Counted from the stretch's first letter, positions 10,960 to 22,338 are shown. The stretch: 64,000 nt of DNA from Carya illinoinensis (GCF_018687715.1 NC_056758.1:3286001-3350000), one strand, 5' to 3'. The notes: generated from the letters alone by a model not told the origin. Program-made: numbers and translations.

Positions 10960-12630
10960 AGAAAACTTCAAATCATTGGACGATGTTAATTAACTTGTTA
11001 TATCAGTAAACTTTTTGCAGTTATACAACTCATGGAGCATAATGTTATTAAGAGGAGAAATGCAACGGATCTCATTGTGGCTTTCTTTAAAAAGCCAGTT
11101 GCAAATAACAAAATGCAGATGAAGAAACAGTTCAATTTTAGAAAAGGCAGAAGGTACTATTGTTGCCCAATATTATTTGACGTTGTGGTCAAAAAGTTGG
11201 CAGGTCATGAGAATGATTATGAGTAATTCTGAAAAGAAATCGAAATTGAAGTTTCTTAATGTAAGAGATCTTATCCTAGATGAGGATGTGCGCAGAAGAG
11301 ACTCTGACAAGATCTCGAGTTGTTGGTCCTGAATGTTGATAGTAAGGATAGAGGCAAGTCAAGATCTGGACAACAAATGACTCACTAAAAATTGTGGCAA
11401 GACAGGCCACAAGAGACTACTAAAATCAGGAGAAAATTGAGAATGATGCTGTGAATATGGTGACTGAAGAAATACATAGCGTTGCATTTCTTGCAGTGCA
11501 CAAGGCTGTTAAAGATAGCTTGAAGATAGCAGTCATTCAGTAGTGTTTTCTCAAAAAGGCGTGGAAGGTCACGAATGATTAATTGGTCTTGGCTCGTGGT
11601 AATGGTCGTGTGAATTAGATGAGGAAGTAAAAGGAACTCAGTTTTACTTTTCCTCATCTAAACCTGAAGAAATCTCTCTAGACCATGACATGAAGCAAAG
11701 GTGTGAGAGATGGGAACAAAACGTCAGATGTTCCAGGGAAATCTACACCTAAAGTTGATGATTGCATGACTGCCAAGACGATCAGACCTCCATGGTGGTT
11801 ACTACTTTAAACTATATCCTGCTGAATGAAGGTAGTGAACTACGATAAGAAGAAAAATCTTGCAAGAATGGAGATTATGCAAGTTGAAGTAAGCAGAAAC
11901 TACACACAAGATGGGCACATCGACTGAAGACAGGATATGTTAGCAGCAGGATGAGGAGTCAGTCACCCAGATCAGAGATGGAGACCTCAGCAACAGGTTC
12001 TCTAATATGTGTCAAGGTCCGTACGAGACCATTGATTCCCAGTGCAGTGGGAGATGTGTTGCCCTATATAGATGTGTTGATTAAGGGCACTGTACATGAT
12101 TAACTAAAGTTATGCATCACTTTAGTTAGTCTTCTAACTTGAAGACATGAACTGTAAAATTGTAAAAATGATAAGGGATCATGCTGGAGATAGAGGTTAA
12201 CATGTTGAGAACCAGTCTCCAAGTTGGAGATTGGTGTGATTGTAAGATTATGGAGCTTGGTTTGAAAGCTATAAAGGCACCAGGTAGATTGTTCACTCAG
12301 TGTGGCTCGAGCGAAACTCAGTTTGCTCAAGGTATACATGAGTGCGAACTCATGGACTCGAGCGAAAGAAGAATCCTAGAGAGTTGAGATTGTGCAGTAA
12401 GGCACTTGTAAATCTCCTCTGAAGAAAATCCCTTACAAGCTCCATGGATGTAGATGATGCTGATGCATTTGAAGATGCATTTGGAGAGGCATTTGGACAT
12501 CCATTTGAAGACGTACCTGCAGATGCATTTGATAGCAGAAATCTCTCATGTCAAAGGAAGAGGTGCATTCATTTGAAGAATGAATCAGTTTGCAAGCTGT
12601 CTGATATGGCACACTTAGGTGGAGGGGGTG
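10960..12630 (+). pseudogene. Degenerate gag-pol scraps of the LTR element
   Basis: Short pieces match Copia gag and early pol in order: a basic region near 11290-11360, a zinc-knuckle remnant (KNCGKTGHKR) near 11390-11425, and the spacer before protease (VTEEIHS) near 11460-11490. These are broken by stops, frameshifts and deletions. No protease, integrase or RT motif survives. The element could only have moved with proteins supplied by a relative. Confidence 0.55.
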
Positions 12631-12632
12631 AT

Positions 12633-12972
12633 TGTTGAATCAACCCAAGTGTGAATGCAAATGATGTATAGCTGCTGCACATGCACTGTTCGATGCTTTG
12701 TTTTATTAGGCACAAACCCCTTAATTTCTGCAGCAGATTGTTGCACTGTAAGTGGTATGCTCTCCTATAAATAGGAGAGCTTAAATGTGCAGGAAGCGGC
12801 AGTGGAGGGAATTTACAGAGGAAGTGAGTACATGAGTGAGAGAAAGAGAATTTATAGAGTTTTTATAAATCTCGTATAAATTCTATAAAAAAGGCTCTAG
12901 TGGATGTAGGCAATTTACTGAACCACTTAAATATCGTCTTATATGATTTTTGGACAGGCCGGAGGCGCAACA
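12633..12972 (+). repeat. 3' LTR of the tandem-repeat LTR element
   Basis: 340 bp, collinear with 9126-9466, with the palindromic TATA region at 12759-12780. The TSD TGTAT follows. Confidence 0.93.
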
Positions 12973-12977
12973 TGTAT

Positions 12978-13267
12978 CACAAAATCCCTGATGTTGTTCC
13001 ATGAACACCTCCTCGGTCAAGAATCCATGTAAGAAAGCATTGTAGACATCCAATTGCCTTATATTCCAATTAAACTGAACTGCCAGGAAAGGAATAATTC
13101 ATTTAGTAGAGAGTTATATAACAGGACTGAAGGTATCGATGCAATCAACTCCAGACTGTTGTTCAAAGCCCTTCGAAACTAGACGGGCTTAATATCTTTC
13201 AATAGTACTGGCAGCTTTGCCTTTGATATTGAATACCCACTTATTACGAATGCCATTATGACCATAC
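12978..13267 (-). pseudogene. Old Copia RT remnant, middle piece
   Basis: Read leftwards on the minus strand with stops and frame changes, this gives the N-terminal RT region of a Copia element: a KWVFNIK-like start, STIERYKARL, a GVD block, then QLDVYNAFLHGFL and a PPGF-like end. It stops at 12973, where the tandem-repeat LTR element entered, and starts at 13267, where the Copia 13268-18503 entered. The pieces to either side are at 8946-9125 and 18509-18635. Confidence 0.75.
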
Positions 13268-13431
13268 TATCAACGAGGAAGAATATTAGGCACCGTATTA
13301 AGAGAATTATGGAGGAATGTTAGGCACCGTTTGTTGTATATAATTGACTTTCCATGTATAGTATTAAGTGGCATAGTTTATATAATAAAGAGAAATCTCA
13401 AGGCCAGAGTATTCGGACCAAGAAATTGTCA
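13268..13431 (+). repeat. 5' LTR of the young Copia element
   Basis: 164 bp. It ends AAATTGTCA and is followed directly by the Met-tRNA primer-binding site. It contains a short direct repeat, AGGCACCGT, about 40 bp apart. Confidence 0.93.
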
Positions 13432-13443
13432 TGGTATCAGAGC

Positions 13444-14238
13444 TTTCTTAAAATTTTCTTGTGTTTCGGTCTATCTTAGTAGTGTGATCTTACAGAAATT
13501 TTTTCTTACAGAAATTTTCAACCAAGCTGTTCTGTTCTGTGTCTTTCGGCACTCTGTGAGTTGTCTTTCGGCAGGTTCTTGGCACCATCATCTCGTGTTC
13601 TGCAGTTTCTTGGCACTCTGTTCTTGGCTTCGTGTTCTGCAGGTCCCTCTCCTCTCGGTTTCTCTCTTCTCTCCTCTTTGCGTTGGATCCACTCGGTTCT
13701 GCAGAATCATCATCCACTTGGTCTCTCTTCTCTCCTCTCGGTCTCATTTCCCCTCCTCTCGGCAGGTTCTCGACAAATCATCATCCACTCGATCTCTCTT
13801 CTCTCCTCTCGGTTTCTCTCGGTCTCATTTCCCCTCCTCTAGGCAGGTTCTCGGCAAACCACACGAGAACAGCTTCTGCTGGTTCTTCTCTCGGCAGGTT
13901 CTGCAGCTTCTCTCTTCCCGTGTATTTTTTTCTTTCTTTTCCCAGCCTCGGTCAATTATTCCCAGCCTCGGTCAATCATTCCAACACAGCATCCGTTATT
14001 TTCAAACCCCATATATATGGGTTCAGGTCCTTTTTTGTTCTTCTTGAGGCTGATGACAATCCACTGAACAAATTCTTCTTGAGATTCTGTGTGGTATTTC
14101 GAGCACACAGTCCGTGGGTCATTTATCTTTTGACAGTTTCGGTATCCTCTCGGCAGTTTTATTAGCTTTCTAATTTTTTTGTGATTTTGCTTCCTGGCAT
14201 CTTTAGTGCTATTTTTTGTCTCGGCAATTTGTTTTCCA
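13444..14238 (+). other. CT-rich leader of the young Copia element
   Basis: The region between the PBS and the gag ATG is rich in TCTCTCGG / TTCTCTCCTCTCGG words. It includes a tandem duplication of about 75 bp (about 13706-13784 and 13785-13860). Long open frames here follow from the composition and show no domain. Confidence 0.6.
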
Positions 14239-15297
14239 ATGGATTCTGCCCCTGTGTGTGTTAAATTTATGGGCACAAATTATTCTACCTGGGCATTTCA
14301 GTTTGAATTTTTTCTCAAAGACAAAGACCTTTGGGGTCATATTGATGGCACGGATGTCACCAAACCCTCTGCTTTTACACAATCTCAGGATGTCGGGTCT
14401 TCTCCGTCATGGGTCGTACTTGATGCACGCATCATGTCTTGGCTTCTTGGTTCCGTGGAGCCCCATATTGTCACCAACTTGCGACCCCATCGCTCCGCTC
14501 AATCTATGTGGGCTTACTTGAAGAGGGTTTATCATCATGATAATGATGCTCGTCGCTTTCAGTTAGAACATGCGATTGCCATGTTTCAACAGGGTAGCCT
14601 TTCTATCCAGGACTACTACTCGGCTTTTCTGACCCTTTGGCATGAATATGCTGATTTGGTTACAACGGATGTTCCTGATGCCGCTCTTTGCACTATTCAG
14701 ACTCTTCATGCGACTAGCTGCCGTGATTAGTTTCTTATGAAGCTACGTTCGGAATATGAATCTGTTCGCTCCTCTTTACTGAACAGATCTCCTGTTCCTT
14801 CTCTTGATATTTGTTTTGGAGAGTTACTTCGTGAAGAACAACGTCTTAGTACTCAAGCTATTCTGGAGCAATCTCATTGCAGTTCGGGGATGTCAACTGT
14901 AGCTTATGTTGCACACAGACGAGGACCCTCTATCAATTCTAAAAACTTGCAATGTTTCTGCTGCAAGGAATATGGGCATATTGCTGCCAATTGTTATAAG
15001 AAATTCTACTCTTATTGCAAGAAGAAAGGTCACATTATCACAAAGTGTCGTACTCACCCTCAGCATCGTCAGGCCCAAGCATTTCAAACTTCGGTTACTG
15101 TTTTGCCTGCAGCGCCTTCTGTAGCAAATGGCTCTCCTGCACCTCCTGCATTGAATTACTGCACCTCCGACATGGTGCAACAGATGCTCATGTCGGCATT
15201 ATCAGCAATGGGGTTCCAAGGTAACAATTCTACTAAACTCTGGTACGTGGACTCGGGGGCCTCCAATCACATGACTAATAATCCCATTGCTTTATGA
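14239..15297 (+). pseudogene. Gag and start of protease (Copia)
   Basis: The frame starts at ATG 14239 (MDSAPVCVKFMG). Gag core motifs are TNYSTWAFQFEFFLKDKDLW, the SMWAYLKRVY block and FLTLWHEYADL. A TAG at 14728-14730 interrupts it, with the same frame continuing (FLMKLRSEYESVRSSLL). Zinc-knuckle sequence follows (CFCCKEYGHIAANC, then YCKKKGHIITKC), unusually as two knuckles. The aspartic protease signature WYVDSGASNHMT is intact at about 15243-15278. A TGA at 15295-15297 ends this open stretch. Both stops fit single C-to-T changes (CAG to TAG, CGA to TGA). Confidence 0.88.
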
Positions 15298-16937
15298 CAT
15301 GTCCGGCCCTACGCTGGTAAATCTGCTATTCAGACTGCCAATGGCAGCTCTTTGCCCATAGCTGCTGTCGGAGATGTTTCTTCGAAGCTCACTGATGTGT
15401 TTCTTGCTCCTCAGCTTTCTACGAATCTTATTTCTGTTGGCCAATTAGTTGATAATAATGGTGCTGTTAATTTTTCTGGTAATGGTTGTGTTATGTAGAA
15501 CCAGGTAACGGGGGAGCCGATCGCGAAGGGACCTAAAGTGGGGCGCTTGTTTCCACTATTTTTGTCTGTTCCCAATTTTTCTCCAGTTTCTTCTATTAAG
15601 TCTTTTGCTTGTAATAATGTTTCAGATCTTAGTATGGTATGTCATCGTCGTTTAGGTCATCCTCATACTCAAATCTTATCTCATGTATTGAACTCTAGTT
15701 TACTTGGTAATAAAAATCATTCTTCTTTATCTCTTGAATGTGATTCTTGCAAACTTGGTAAAAGCAAAACTCTTCCCTTCCCTTTGCATGCTAGTAGAGC
15801 ATCTCACTGCTTTGATCTTATCCATAGTGATGTTTGGGGACCTTCTCCTGTTTCTTCACATGAAAAGTTTAAATACTATGTGACTTTTATTGATGATCAT
15901 AGCAGATTTACTTGGGTTTACTTTCTTCGCTCTAAATCTGAGGTCTTTCGTATTTTTACTGAATTTTTAGCGTATGTTGACAATCAATTTTCTGCTTCTA
16001 TTAAAACATTACACACAGATTCCGGTGGTGAATATTTGTCTACTGAGTTTCAAACATTCTTGACTTCTAAGGGTATTATTCATCAATGTTCATGTCCCTC
16101 TACTCCTCAACAAAATGGAGTAGCCGAACGCAAAAATCGTCATCTCCTTAATGTGGTACGTACTCTCTTGTTAGAATCTTCTGTTCCATCCATGTTTTGG
16201 GTCGAGGCTCGGAAAACAGCTACTTATTTGATTAATCGTTTGCCTTCTCAAGTCTTAAATATGGAGTCTCCCTATTTCCGCTTATTTGCTACGCAACCTA
16301 GTTATGATAACCTTCGTACATTTGGTTGTGTATGTTTTGTGCATTTAACTCCTCATGAGCGACATAAATTTCTGCTCAATCTGTCCGTTGTGCTTTCTTG
16401 GGATATAATGTGTGTCAAAAGGGATTTGTGTGTTATGATCATACTTTACATCGTACACGGATTTCTAGAAATGTTATTTTCTTTGAAAATCAACATTTCT
16501 TTCCTGTGTCTTCTGTGTCATCCTCTTCTACTGTGATTCTCCCCTCCTTTGAACAACCATTCTCAGATCATCATCCCGTCAGTTCTCGCTTTAGACCAGG
16601 TTTTGTGTATACGAGACGCTCCCGTCCACAGTCTCTTCCGGTGGCTCCACCGATATCTGCTCCTACCATGCTCCAGGACCAATCAGTTGCAACACCCTCA
16701 GAGCACTTGGCACGTCGCTCTTCTCGAGTGTCAGTACCTCCGGATAGGTATGGATGGTTTGCTTCTACTCTTACTGCTACATTATCCAATTTTGATATTC
16801 CCACATGCTACTCACATGCTGTCAAGCGAGATTGTTGGCAACAAGCTATGCAAGAAGAAATTGCTGCTTTAGAGGCCAATCACACCTGGGACATTGAGCC
16901 ATGTCCTCCTACCATTGTTCCTCTAGGTTGCAAATGA
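15298..16937 (+). pseudogene. Protease end and integrase (Copia)
   Basis: Protease/GAG-pre-integrase text (IQTANGSSLPIAAVGDV, LSTNLISVGQL) is followed by a TAG at 15496-15498. From 15538 comes the zinc-binding part (HRRLGHPH, CDSCKLGK) and then the integrase core with its acidic triad: D in HSDVWGP, D in TDSGGEY and E in NGVAERKNR. A one-base deletion in a T run near 16370 shifts the frame, and the sequence continues as VRCAFLGYNVCQKGF. The linker to RT ends at a TGA at 16935-16937, where W is expected (LGCKW). Confidence 0.88.
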
Positions 16938-18332
16938 GTTTATTCAGTCAAAGTCCAATTTGATAGACGTTTGGAACATTACAAAGCTCGACTTGTTGCA
17001 CTTGAGAATAATCAAGAATATGGTGTCAATTATGAAGAGACCTTTGCTCCTGTGGCTAAGATGACTACTGTTCGTACGATTCTAGCTCTTGCTGCTTCTA
17101 GTGATTGGCCATTACATCAGATGGATGTTAAGAATGTTTTCCTTCACGGGGATCTTAAAGAGTGTATTTATATGAAGCCACCCCCGGGATTGTTCACTTC
17201 TCCAACTACACATGTGTGTAAGCTTCGTCGCTCTCTTTATGATCTCAAACAAGCTCCGAGAGCCTGGTTTGATAAATTATGCACAACTTTATTACAATTT
17301 TCATTCAAGCAAAGCAAGTATGATACTTCATTGTTTCTTCGAAAATCAGACAAGGGTATTGTTGTTCTTTTAGTTTATGTTGATGATATTGTGATCACTG
17401 GTTCCGATTCTGTTTTACTTGACCAGCTCAAGACCCATCTCTTAGAGTCCTTTCATATGAAAGATCTTGGATCTCTCACATATTTTCTTGGTCTTGAGGT
17501 GCATCGTAGTCCCTCTGGTATTTCCCTCAATCAACATAAGTATGCTAGTGACTTGGTGGCTACAGCTGGCCTACAGGAGGCTACTTCTGTTGATACACCT
17601 ATGGAATTAAATGTCAAGCTTCGCAAAGAGGAGGGTGACTTACTTGTTGATCCTAGTTTATATCGAAAGTTGGTGGGTAGTCTTGTTTATCTCACCATTA
17701 CTAGACCAGACATTTCTTTTGTTGTACAGCAAGTCAGTCAATTTCTTCAGACTCCTCGTCATCTTCATTTGGCTGCTGTTCGTAGGATCATACGCTATGT
17801 TCAGGGCACTTCTGCTCGTGGTTTATTCTTCTCGGCTAGCAACTCTATTCATCTTGCTGCTTATAGCAATGCTGATTGGGCTGGTTGTGCGGATACACGT
17901 CGCTCCATCACTAGTTGGTGTGTGTTCTTAGGTAATGCATTGATCTCTTGGAAGAGTAAGAAGCAAGACAGAGTTTCTAAGTCATCTATAGAATCTGAAT
18001 ACCGGGCGATGTCTTTAGCTTGTTCTGAAATTATTTGGCTTCGAGGTATGCTTGCTGAACTAGATTTTTCAGAAACCGATCCCACACCTCTACATGCCGA
18101 TAATACGAGTGCTATTCAGATCACAGCCAATCCTGTCTATCATGAGCGCACGAAGCATATTGAAGTCGATTGTCACTCTATCCGTGAAGCATTTGACGCT
18201 CGTGTTATCACTCTTCCACATATTTCTACTGAACTTCAAATCGCTGATATCTTCACCAAGGCTCTCACTCGTCATCGACATTGCTTCTTAATTAACAAAT
18301 TGATGCTTGTTGATTTACGGGCATCAATTTGA
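16938..18332 (+). pseudogene. Reverse transcriptase and RNase H (Copia)
   Basis: An unbroken frame follows the TGA at 16935. The RT has NFAPVAKM-type text (ETFAPVAKMTTVR), QMDVKNVFLHGDL with the first catalytic Asp, SLYDLKQAPRAWFDKL and the YVDDIVITG box. The connection domain includes LGSLTYFLGLEV. RNase H has YSNADWAGC, RSITSW, KSSIESEYRAM, HADNTSAI and IADIFTKAL. The frame ends at TGA 18330, just before the polypurine tract. This domain pair looks intact, but it is downstream of a nonsense codon in the single polyprotein. Confidence 0.92.
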
Positions 18333-18339
18333 GGGGGGG

Positions 18340-18503
18340 TGTCAACGAGGAAGAATATTAGGCACCGTATTAAGAGAATTATGGAGGAATGTTAGGCACC
18401 GTTTGTTGTATATAATTGACTTTCCATGTATAGTATTCGGTGGCATAGTTTATATAATAAAGAGAAATCTCAAGGCCAGAGTATTCGGACCAAGAAATTG
18501 TCA
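18340..18503 (+). repeat. 3' LTR of the young Copia element
   Basis: 164 bp, TGTCAACGAGG to AAATTGTCA, three differences from the 5' copy. The TSD CATAC follows. Confidence 0.93.
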
Positions 18504-18508
18504 CATAC

Positions 18509-18635
18509 AAGGACATGGGTCCAAGTGCCATTCAACAATAGAGGTTCAAATTCTTCAGTCATTGCAGTTTTAATAAGGATCACTGGCAGCTTTGGAATAA
18601 CATGTTGGTTCTGTTTCAATCATAATGGTAGGGTG
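18509..18635 (-). pseudogene. Old Copia remnant, pre-RT piece
   Basis: Read on the minus strand this gives AMTEEFEPLLLNGTWT, the conserved AMxEEFxALxxNxTWxLVP region that precedes Copia RT. It stops where the young Copia inserted, and the RT text continues at 13267 leftwards. On its right it ends at the 8-bp duplication of the hAT-like element (18636-18643). Confidence 0.72.
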
Positions 18636-18643
18636 CCACAGGT

Positions 18644-19283
18644 TAGGGGTGAAAACCGACCTCATCGGCACGGTTTTTGGGTAAAACCGACGCCAACCGA
18701 TGAGGTGAGATTCACCGGAGCAACCGACCGTAACCGGTCGATGGGGGGGAGGAAAACCGTCCGTATCTACTCCGGCGGTTCTCGGTCGGTTGTCGGTTCC
18801 TCTAGCGGCGCTGGTGCTCGGAGAGAGTAGAGAGAGAGAGAGTTACAGAGGAGAGAGAGAGAGAAGCTGTGAAACCCAGGTGAATCGGGGGAAGAAGAAG
18901 GAGGAGGAAGAAGGAGATCAAAACGACGACGTTTGGTTTTAAATCCAACGGCGTCGTTCTACTTATTTTTTTTTTCGTTATCATAGATAAAACGGCGCCG
19001 TTTGCTTTAATACAAACGGCGTCGTTTACATGTGTTTTATCATAACAGAATCAAACGACGCCGTTCCACTTAGTGGAACGGCGTCGTTTTATTTAGGTAT
19101 AAATTAAAAAATATATATGTTTATGTTGTCGGCCGGTTTAGCGGTTTGAGCCGGCCTCAAACCGCGACCGAACCGACGAACGTCGGTTTTGCTAAATCGC
19201 TGCCGACCGCCGACCGGTTCCTTGGCGGTTTCGGCCGGTTCCGGCCTCCGGCGGCCGGTTTGCCGGTTTCGTGTACACCCCTA
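18644..19283. mobile_element. hAT-like non-autonomous DNA transposon
   Basis: The ends are inverted: TAGGGGTGAAAAC on the left, and TAGGGGTGTACAC when the right end is read in reverse. The flanks CCACAGGT (18636-18643) and CCGCAGGT (19284-19291) are an 8-bp target duplication with one mismatch, as made by hAT transposases. The 640-bp body is GC-rich with many CCGGTT/AACCGGC words near both ends and AAACGRCGYCGTTT-type palindromes in the middle. There is no transposase ORF. It sits within the old Copia remnant. Confidence 0.8.
18990..19089. repeat. Palindromes of the AAACGRCGYCGTTT type
   Basis: AAACGGCGCCGTTT at 18990-19003 is a perfect 14-bp palindrome. At 19053-19089 the arms AAACGACGCCGTTCCAC and GTGGAACGGCGTCGTTT pair perfectly over 17 bp around the loop TTA. 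A looser pair lies at about 18922-18958. These lie inside the hAT-like element. Confidence 0.85.
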
Positions 19284-19291
19284 CCGCAGGT

Positions 19292-19509
19292 GGACATCGG
19301 GCAGAGTAGAATAAAATAAAGTCAGAGAAGTCTTCGGCTTAAGAGAGCCAGTGTGTGATCGAAGTAGCATAGGATGATGGATGTATAACAAAATGTGGTG
19401 GAGGATCAGGTACCGATGTGGTATGAGAAATAGGAGAAGGGAAGCATAAATGTGTCTAAGGGGATGAGGTAGATATTGGAGAACAAAGCTGATGTGTCCA
19501 AGCTTCATG
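19292..19509 (-). pseudogene. Old Copia remnant, outermost piece
   Basis: Read on the minus strand it contains HTGSLKPKT, the RSKTGxxKPK-type motif that lies between integrase and RT in Copia polyproteins, in a Pro/Ser/His-rich linker. It ends at the hAT-like element and continues in order at 18635 leftwards. Further right I no longer recognise the element. Confidence 0.55.
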
Positions 19510-22100
19510 TACTTGCTTCCATGCCAATCTCCTAATGGACAGAAGTTTGAAGTCAGGACGTGTCAACTTTTCTCAGTCGTGCAGCTATACAGTGAGTAAA
19601 TTTTGTAGCCTTTTTCCATTTCAGGTCGATGATTATATGACACCACTTGTGAAGGTTCGCTGTCTCTGTCCGCTATCTGGCTGTTCTTCCAAGTCCTAAA
19701 AAATATTTAGGCAGTATTCATAGATTTATGTTGCTAGCTTGGAGCACCACAGGAGATAGATCCAAGCAGCAGTGATCATATTGAGTCAGTGCAACTGGCT
19801 TCCTTCAGAATTTCATGTCATTGGAAGCCTGTCAGGTAAATTTTCATAGCAAGATCTGTTTTTTTCTTTCTTTTTAATAGTAGTTTAGTAAAGTTTCTGG
19901 GTAATAAAAACTTAACTGTTCCTTGCCCTGGCTGTTACATTCAGTTTAAACTAGATTATGACATTTTATATTGTCTGCTAAATTGCAGCACTGTCTAAAC
20001 TTTATGGGTTTTATGACCATTGGAAATGCCAGAATTCAGATACGAAGCCAGAAGGCAAGAGACACAAACCATGATAGGTACCTTATAATCTAATACAAGG
20101 ATTTTGAATATGAAAGGAGGTCATGACTTTTGTCTCCTCAACAAAATATTCCTGCCATGATTAGGATGGAGACAGATACACATGCCTGTCTCTGGCAGTT
20201 CCCCTGTCTAGATTCGAGTACAAATTTAAATCACTAATGTCTTCCTTCTTTACTGAGTTGTTAATTGTTTGTACCTGGCATCTTATGTTTTCTATGTAAT
20301 AATGGTCATGGGCAACAACTTAGGCCATATGTGGTTATAACATTTTTTCAGAATTTTTTATGAAATGTTTTCAACTTCAATCCAAATATTTTTAAATCTT
20401 AAAAAAAAAAAAAAATTAGAAAACATCCCTATATATTCGAACTTTGGGATTTATGTCCATGAAAGTTGAATGAAAAGAGAAGTAGTACCTCGCAGCAAAC
20501 TTTTGGGAGAAAACAGAATTGAAGATTGACCTGCAAAATGTGTGTTACTTCTGGCTCTCCTTTTGTGCCAATTGAAAATGACTTCAATCATGAGCAACAC
20601 ATGAATATTTTTGGAGTTAGAAAAACAACAACAAATAAAATAACCAAAAAAACCCCTCAAATGGCAGTGGTGGGAGGTGGAAGGGGATGTCTCTTGGGAG
20701 AGGACTGCCCCGAGCCACCTCGAGGTGGTGGATTGAACCGCCCCGGATCACAATTTCCTCTTTATTTTATTCTTTTCAATTCTCAAATGAGCTTAAAGAA
20801 TACTTTGAGGGTATTAGTTATACCTTTGTTGCAAGACTAAGAAATACTGCTTATAAATGTATGTGTGAAGGAAAATATTCGCCAACTAAGAACATCTAAC
20901 AGGTAAATGGTGGTGACTTTGAGTTTGGTAGATTATCATTGTTTTAAGAAATTGTTTTACACGTCAAATGTTGAATAGTTTACAATTTCATCAACATAAA
21001 AAATAAATAAAGCTATAAGCAATAAAATAAAGTAATATAACAGCTTCATATGGCATGCTCATTCTGGTCATTAATTTTTTTTTTCTTGGAAATAAAAAAA
21101 AAAAAACATTTCTAATATTTGGAAAACCTCTCAAAATATCTAAAAATCATTAATTTACGTAAAAATATATTATTAAACACTACCGTGTATATTAGTAAAG
21201 AGATGGATTTATATTTACTTGACACGACATAAACACAACCATCATGCCAAATAGTCAAATAAAATGTGCTTCAACATTTAATTAAAACCCATCCAACATT
21301 TGATTATTTGAAGGTGTTTATTTATCATATGGCAAGATAATGAAGCCGTGCACGACAAAGCTCGGATGTCACAAACTTAGAAATAAATATAAAAAGATAT
21401 TTGGATTATGGTAATGTTAGGCATGTGGGTACATTTGTAAAGTTGTAACAACAAATCCCAACCATACACCTTTTTTTTTTTTTTTTTTTAGCATATTCTC
21501 ATTGGTAAGCACAAAATATCTGGATATTCTTTTCTGTGATTCTGCCATGGCATATGCCTTTCCAAACATCAACTTTTTGAGTCTCATGGATCTTCCATGG
21601 TACCACTGATTTTATTGGCCAAATTACACTCGTCAAATGGTCCCTATTGGGGTTGAAATTCTAGCCTACATTGCTTGGTTTTAATTCAAAGAATTTTGTT
21701 ACACATAAGTTGGTACTGTATTATGTACTTTTTATGTTCTTAATTAATTGATCAAATTAATTATTTTATATTAAAGAAAAATAATGCAGCCAATTATATT
21801 AATTAAATATATAATAAATACATAAAAGTAATTATAACATATTTTGTTCATGAATTCGGGCCACATGAAAGCCTATATTTGTGGAAGAAGATTCCCGGGA
21901 ATATTGAACGGTTAATTCGGACATTCTGCATTTTTTAGTTTCTCTTTAACTACAATTTCTTTAATTGAAACCCATAAAATTATTTTATGTAAAAAAACAA
22001 ATTAATTAAACAAGACGAAATAGGATGAGTTAATTAAATGAATCAACTAACCGGAAAACCCAGAGAAGCTCCAAACGTTAGAGTTTGATTGATGCCACGA
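19510..22100. other. Intergenic DNA upstream of PLD zeta
   Basis: No gene recognised. Short ORFs at 20451-20900 lack family motifs. It holds several A and T runs and the distal promoter of PLD zeta, with two P1BS-like sites at 21491 and 21522. Confidence 0.5.
21491..21529. promoter_or_regulatory. Two P1BS-like (PHR1-binding) sites upstream of PLD zeta
   Basis: GCATATTC at 21491-21498 and GGATATTC at 21522-21529 both fit GNATATNC, the site bound by PHR1-type phosphate-starvation regulators. They lie about 0.9 kb upstream of the ATG. PLD zeta2 of Arabidopsis is known to be induced by phosphate starvation. In AT-rich DNA a single match arises by chance every few kb, so the pair is suggestive only. 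Confidence 0.35.
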
Positions 22101-22313
22101 GTACTGGAAGGGTCGTAATCTCCATTTCTCGTACACACGTCTCCAATGATAGCCTAGTAACATGAAAATCCGGTGAGAACCCCGGTAACTCGACAACCAT
22201 AGAGCTTGGAAAGCTTTTGTAGCTCCAAAAAAACTATAAAAACCGCTACGTTCTGCTCGGAAGCTCTCTTATTTTTCCTCGCAAAGCGAACCACCTCTCT
22301 CCTCCTCTCTCTG

Positions 22314-22338
22314 ATTCTGTCTGTCTGTCTGTCTGTCT
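22314..22338. repeat. (CTGT)n microsatellite in the PLD zeta leader
   Basis: CTGT units repeated about five to six times, just upstream of the start codon and likely in the 5' UTR. Confidence 0.85.

Larger units (their letters stand above)
9126..12972 (+). mobile_element. Non-autonomous Copia-type LTR retrotransposon with tandem-repeat arrays
   Basis: LTRs at 9126-9466 and 12633-12972 both start TGTTGAATC and end GCAACA. The element is flanked by perfect 5-bp duplications TGTAT (9121-9125 and 12973-12977). A primer-binding site matching initiator Met-tRNA (TGGTATCAAAGC) starts at 9469. A purine-rich tract (AGGTGGAGGGGGTGA) abuts the 3' LTR. The LTRs differ at roughly 25-30 positions by eye (about 8%), so the insertion is not recent. 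The 3.2-kb interior has no intact gag or pol. It holds a CACGCGCC-rich block, five 153-bp repeats, 46-bp repeats and scraps of gag and pol. It sits inside an older minus-strand Copia. Confidence 0.93.
13268..18503 (+). mobile_element. Young Copia LTR retrotransposon, nearly coding-complete
   Basis: LTRs of 164 bp at 13268-13431 and 18340-18503 differ at only three positions. One of these turned the 5' terminal TG into TA. The target duplication CATAC is perfect (13263-13267 and 18504-18508). The PBS TGGTATCAGAGC is at 13432 and the polypurine tract GAGGGGGGG is at 18331-18339. Gag, protease, integrase, RT and RNase H are in the Copia order on the plus strand, interrupted by a few nonsense changes and one frameshift. 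The short LTRs suggest an Ale/Retrofit-like lineage, which is tentative. Confidence 0.95.

Noticed and set aside
13331..14165. Long ORFs of 177 and 238 codons rich in Ser, Phe and Leu
   Set aside because: They lie over the LTR and CT-rich leader of the young Copia and come from its composition and tandem duplication.
20451..20899. Overlapping ORFs on both strands
   Set aside because: No motif and no splice structure; likely intergenic.
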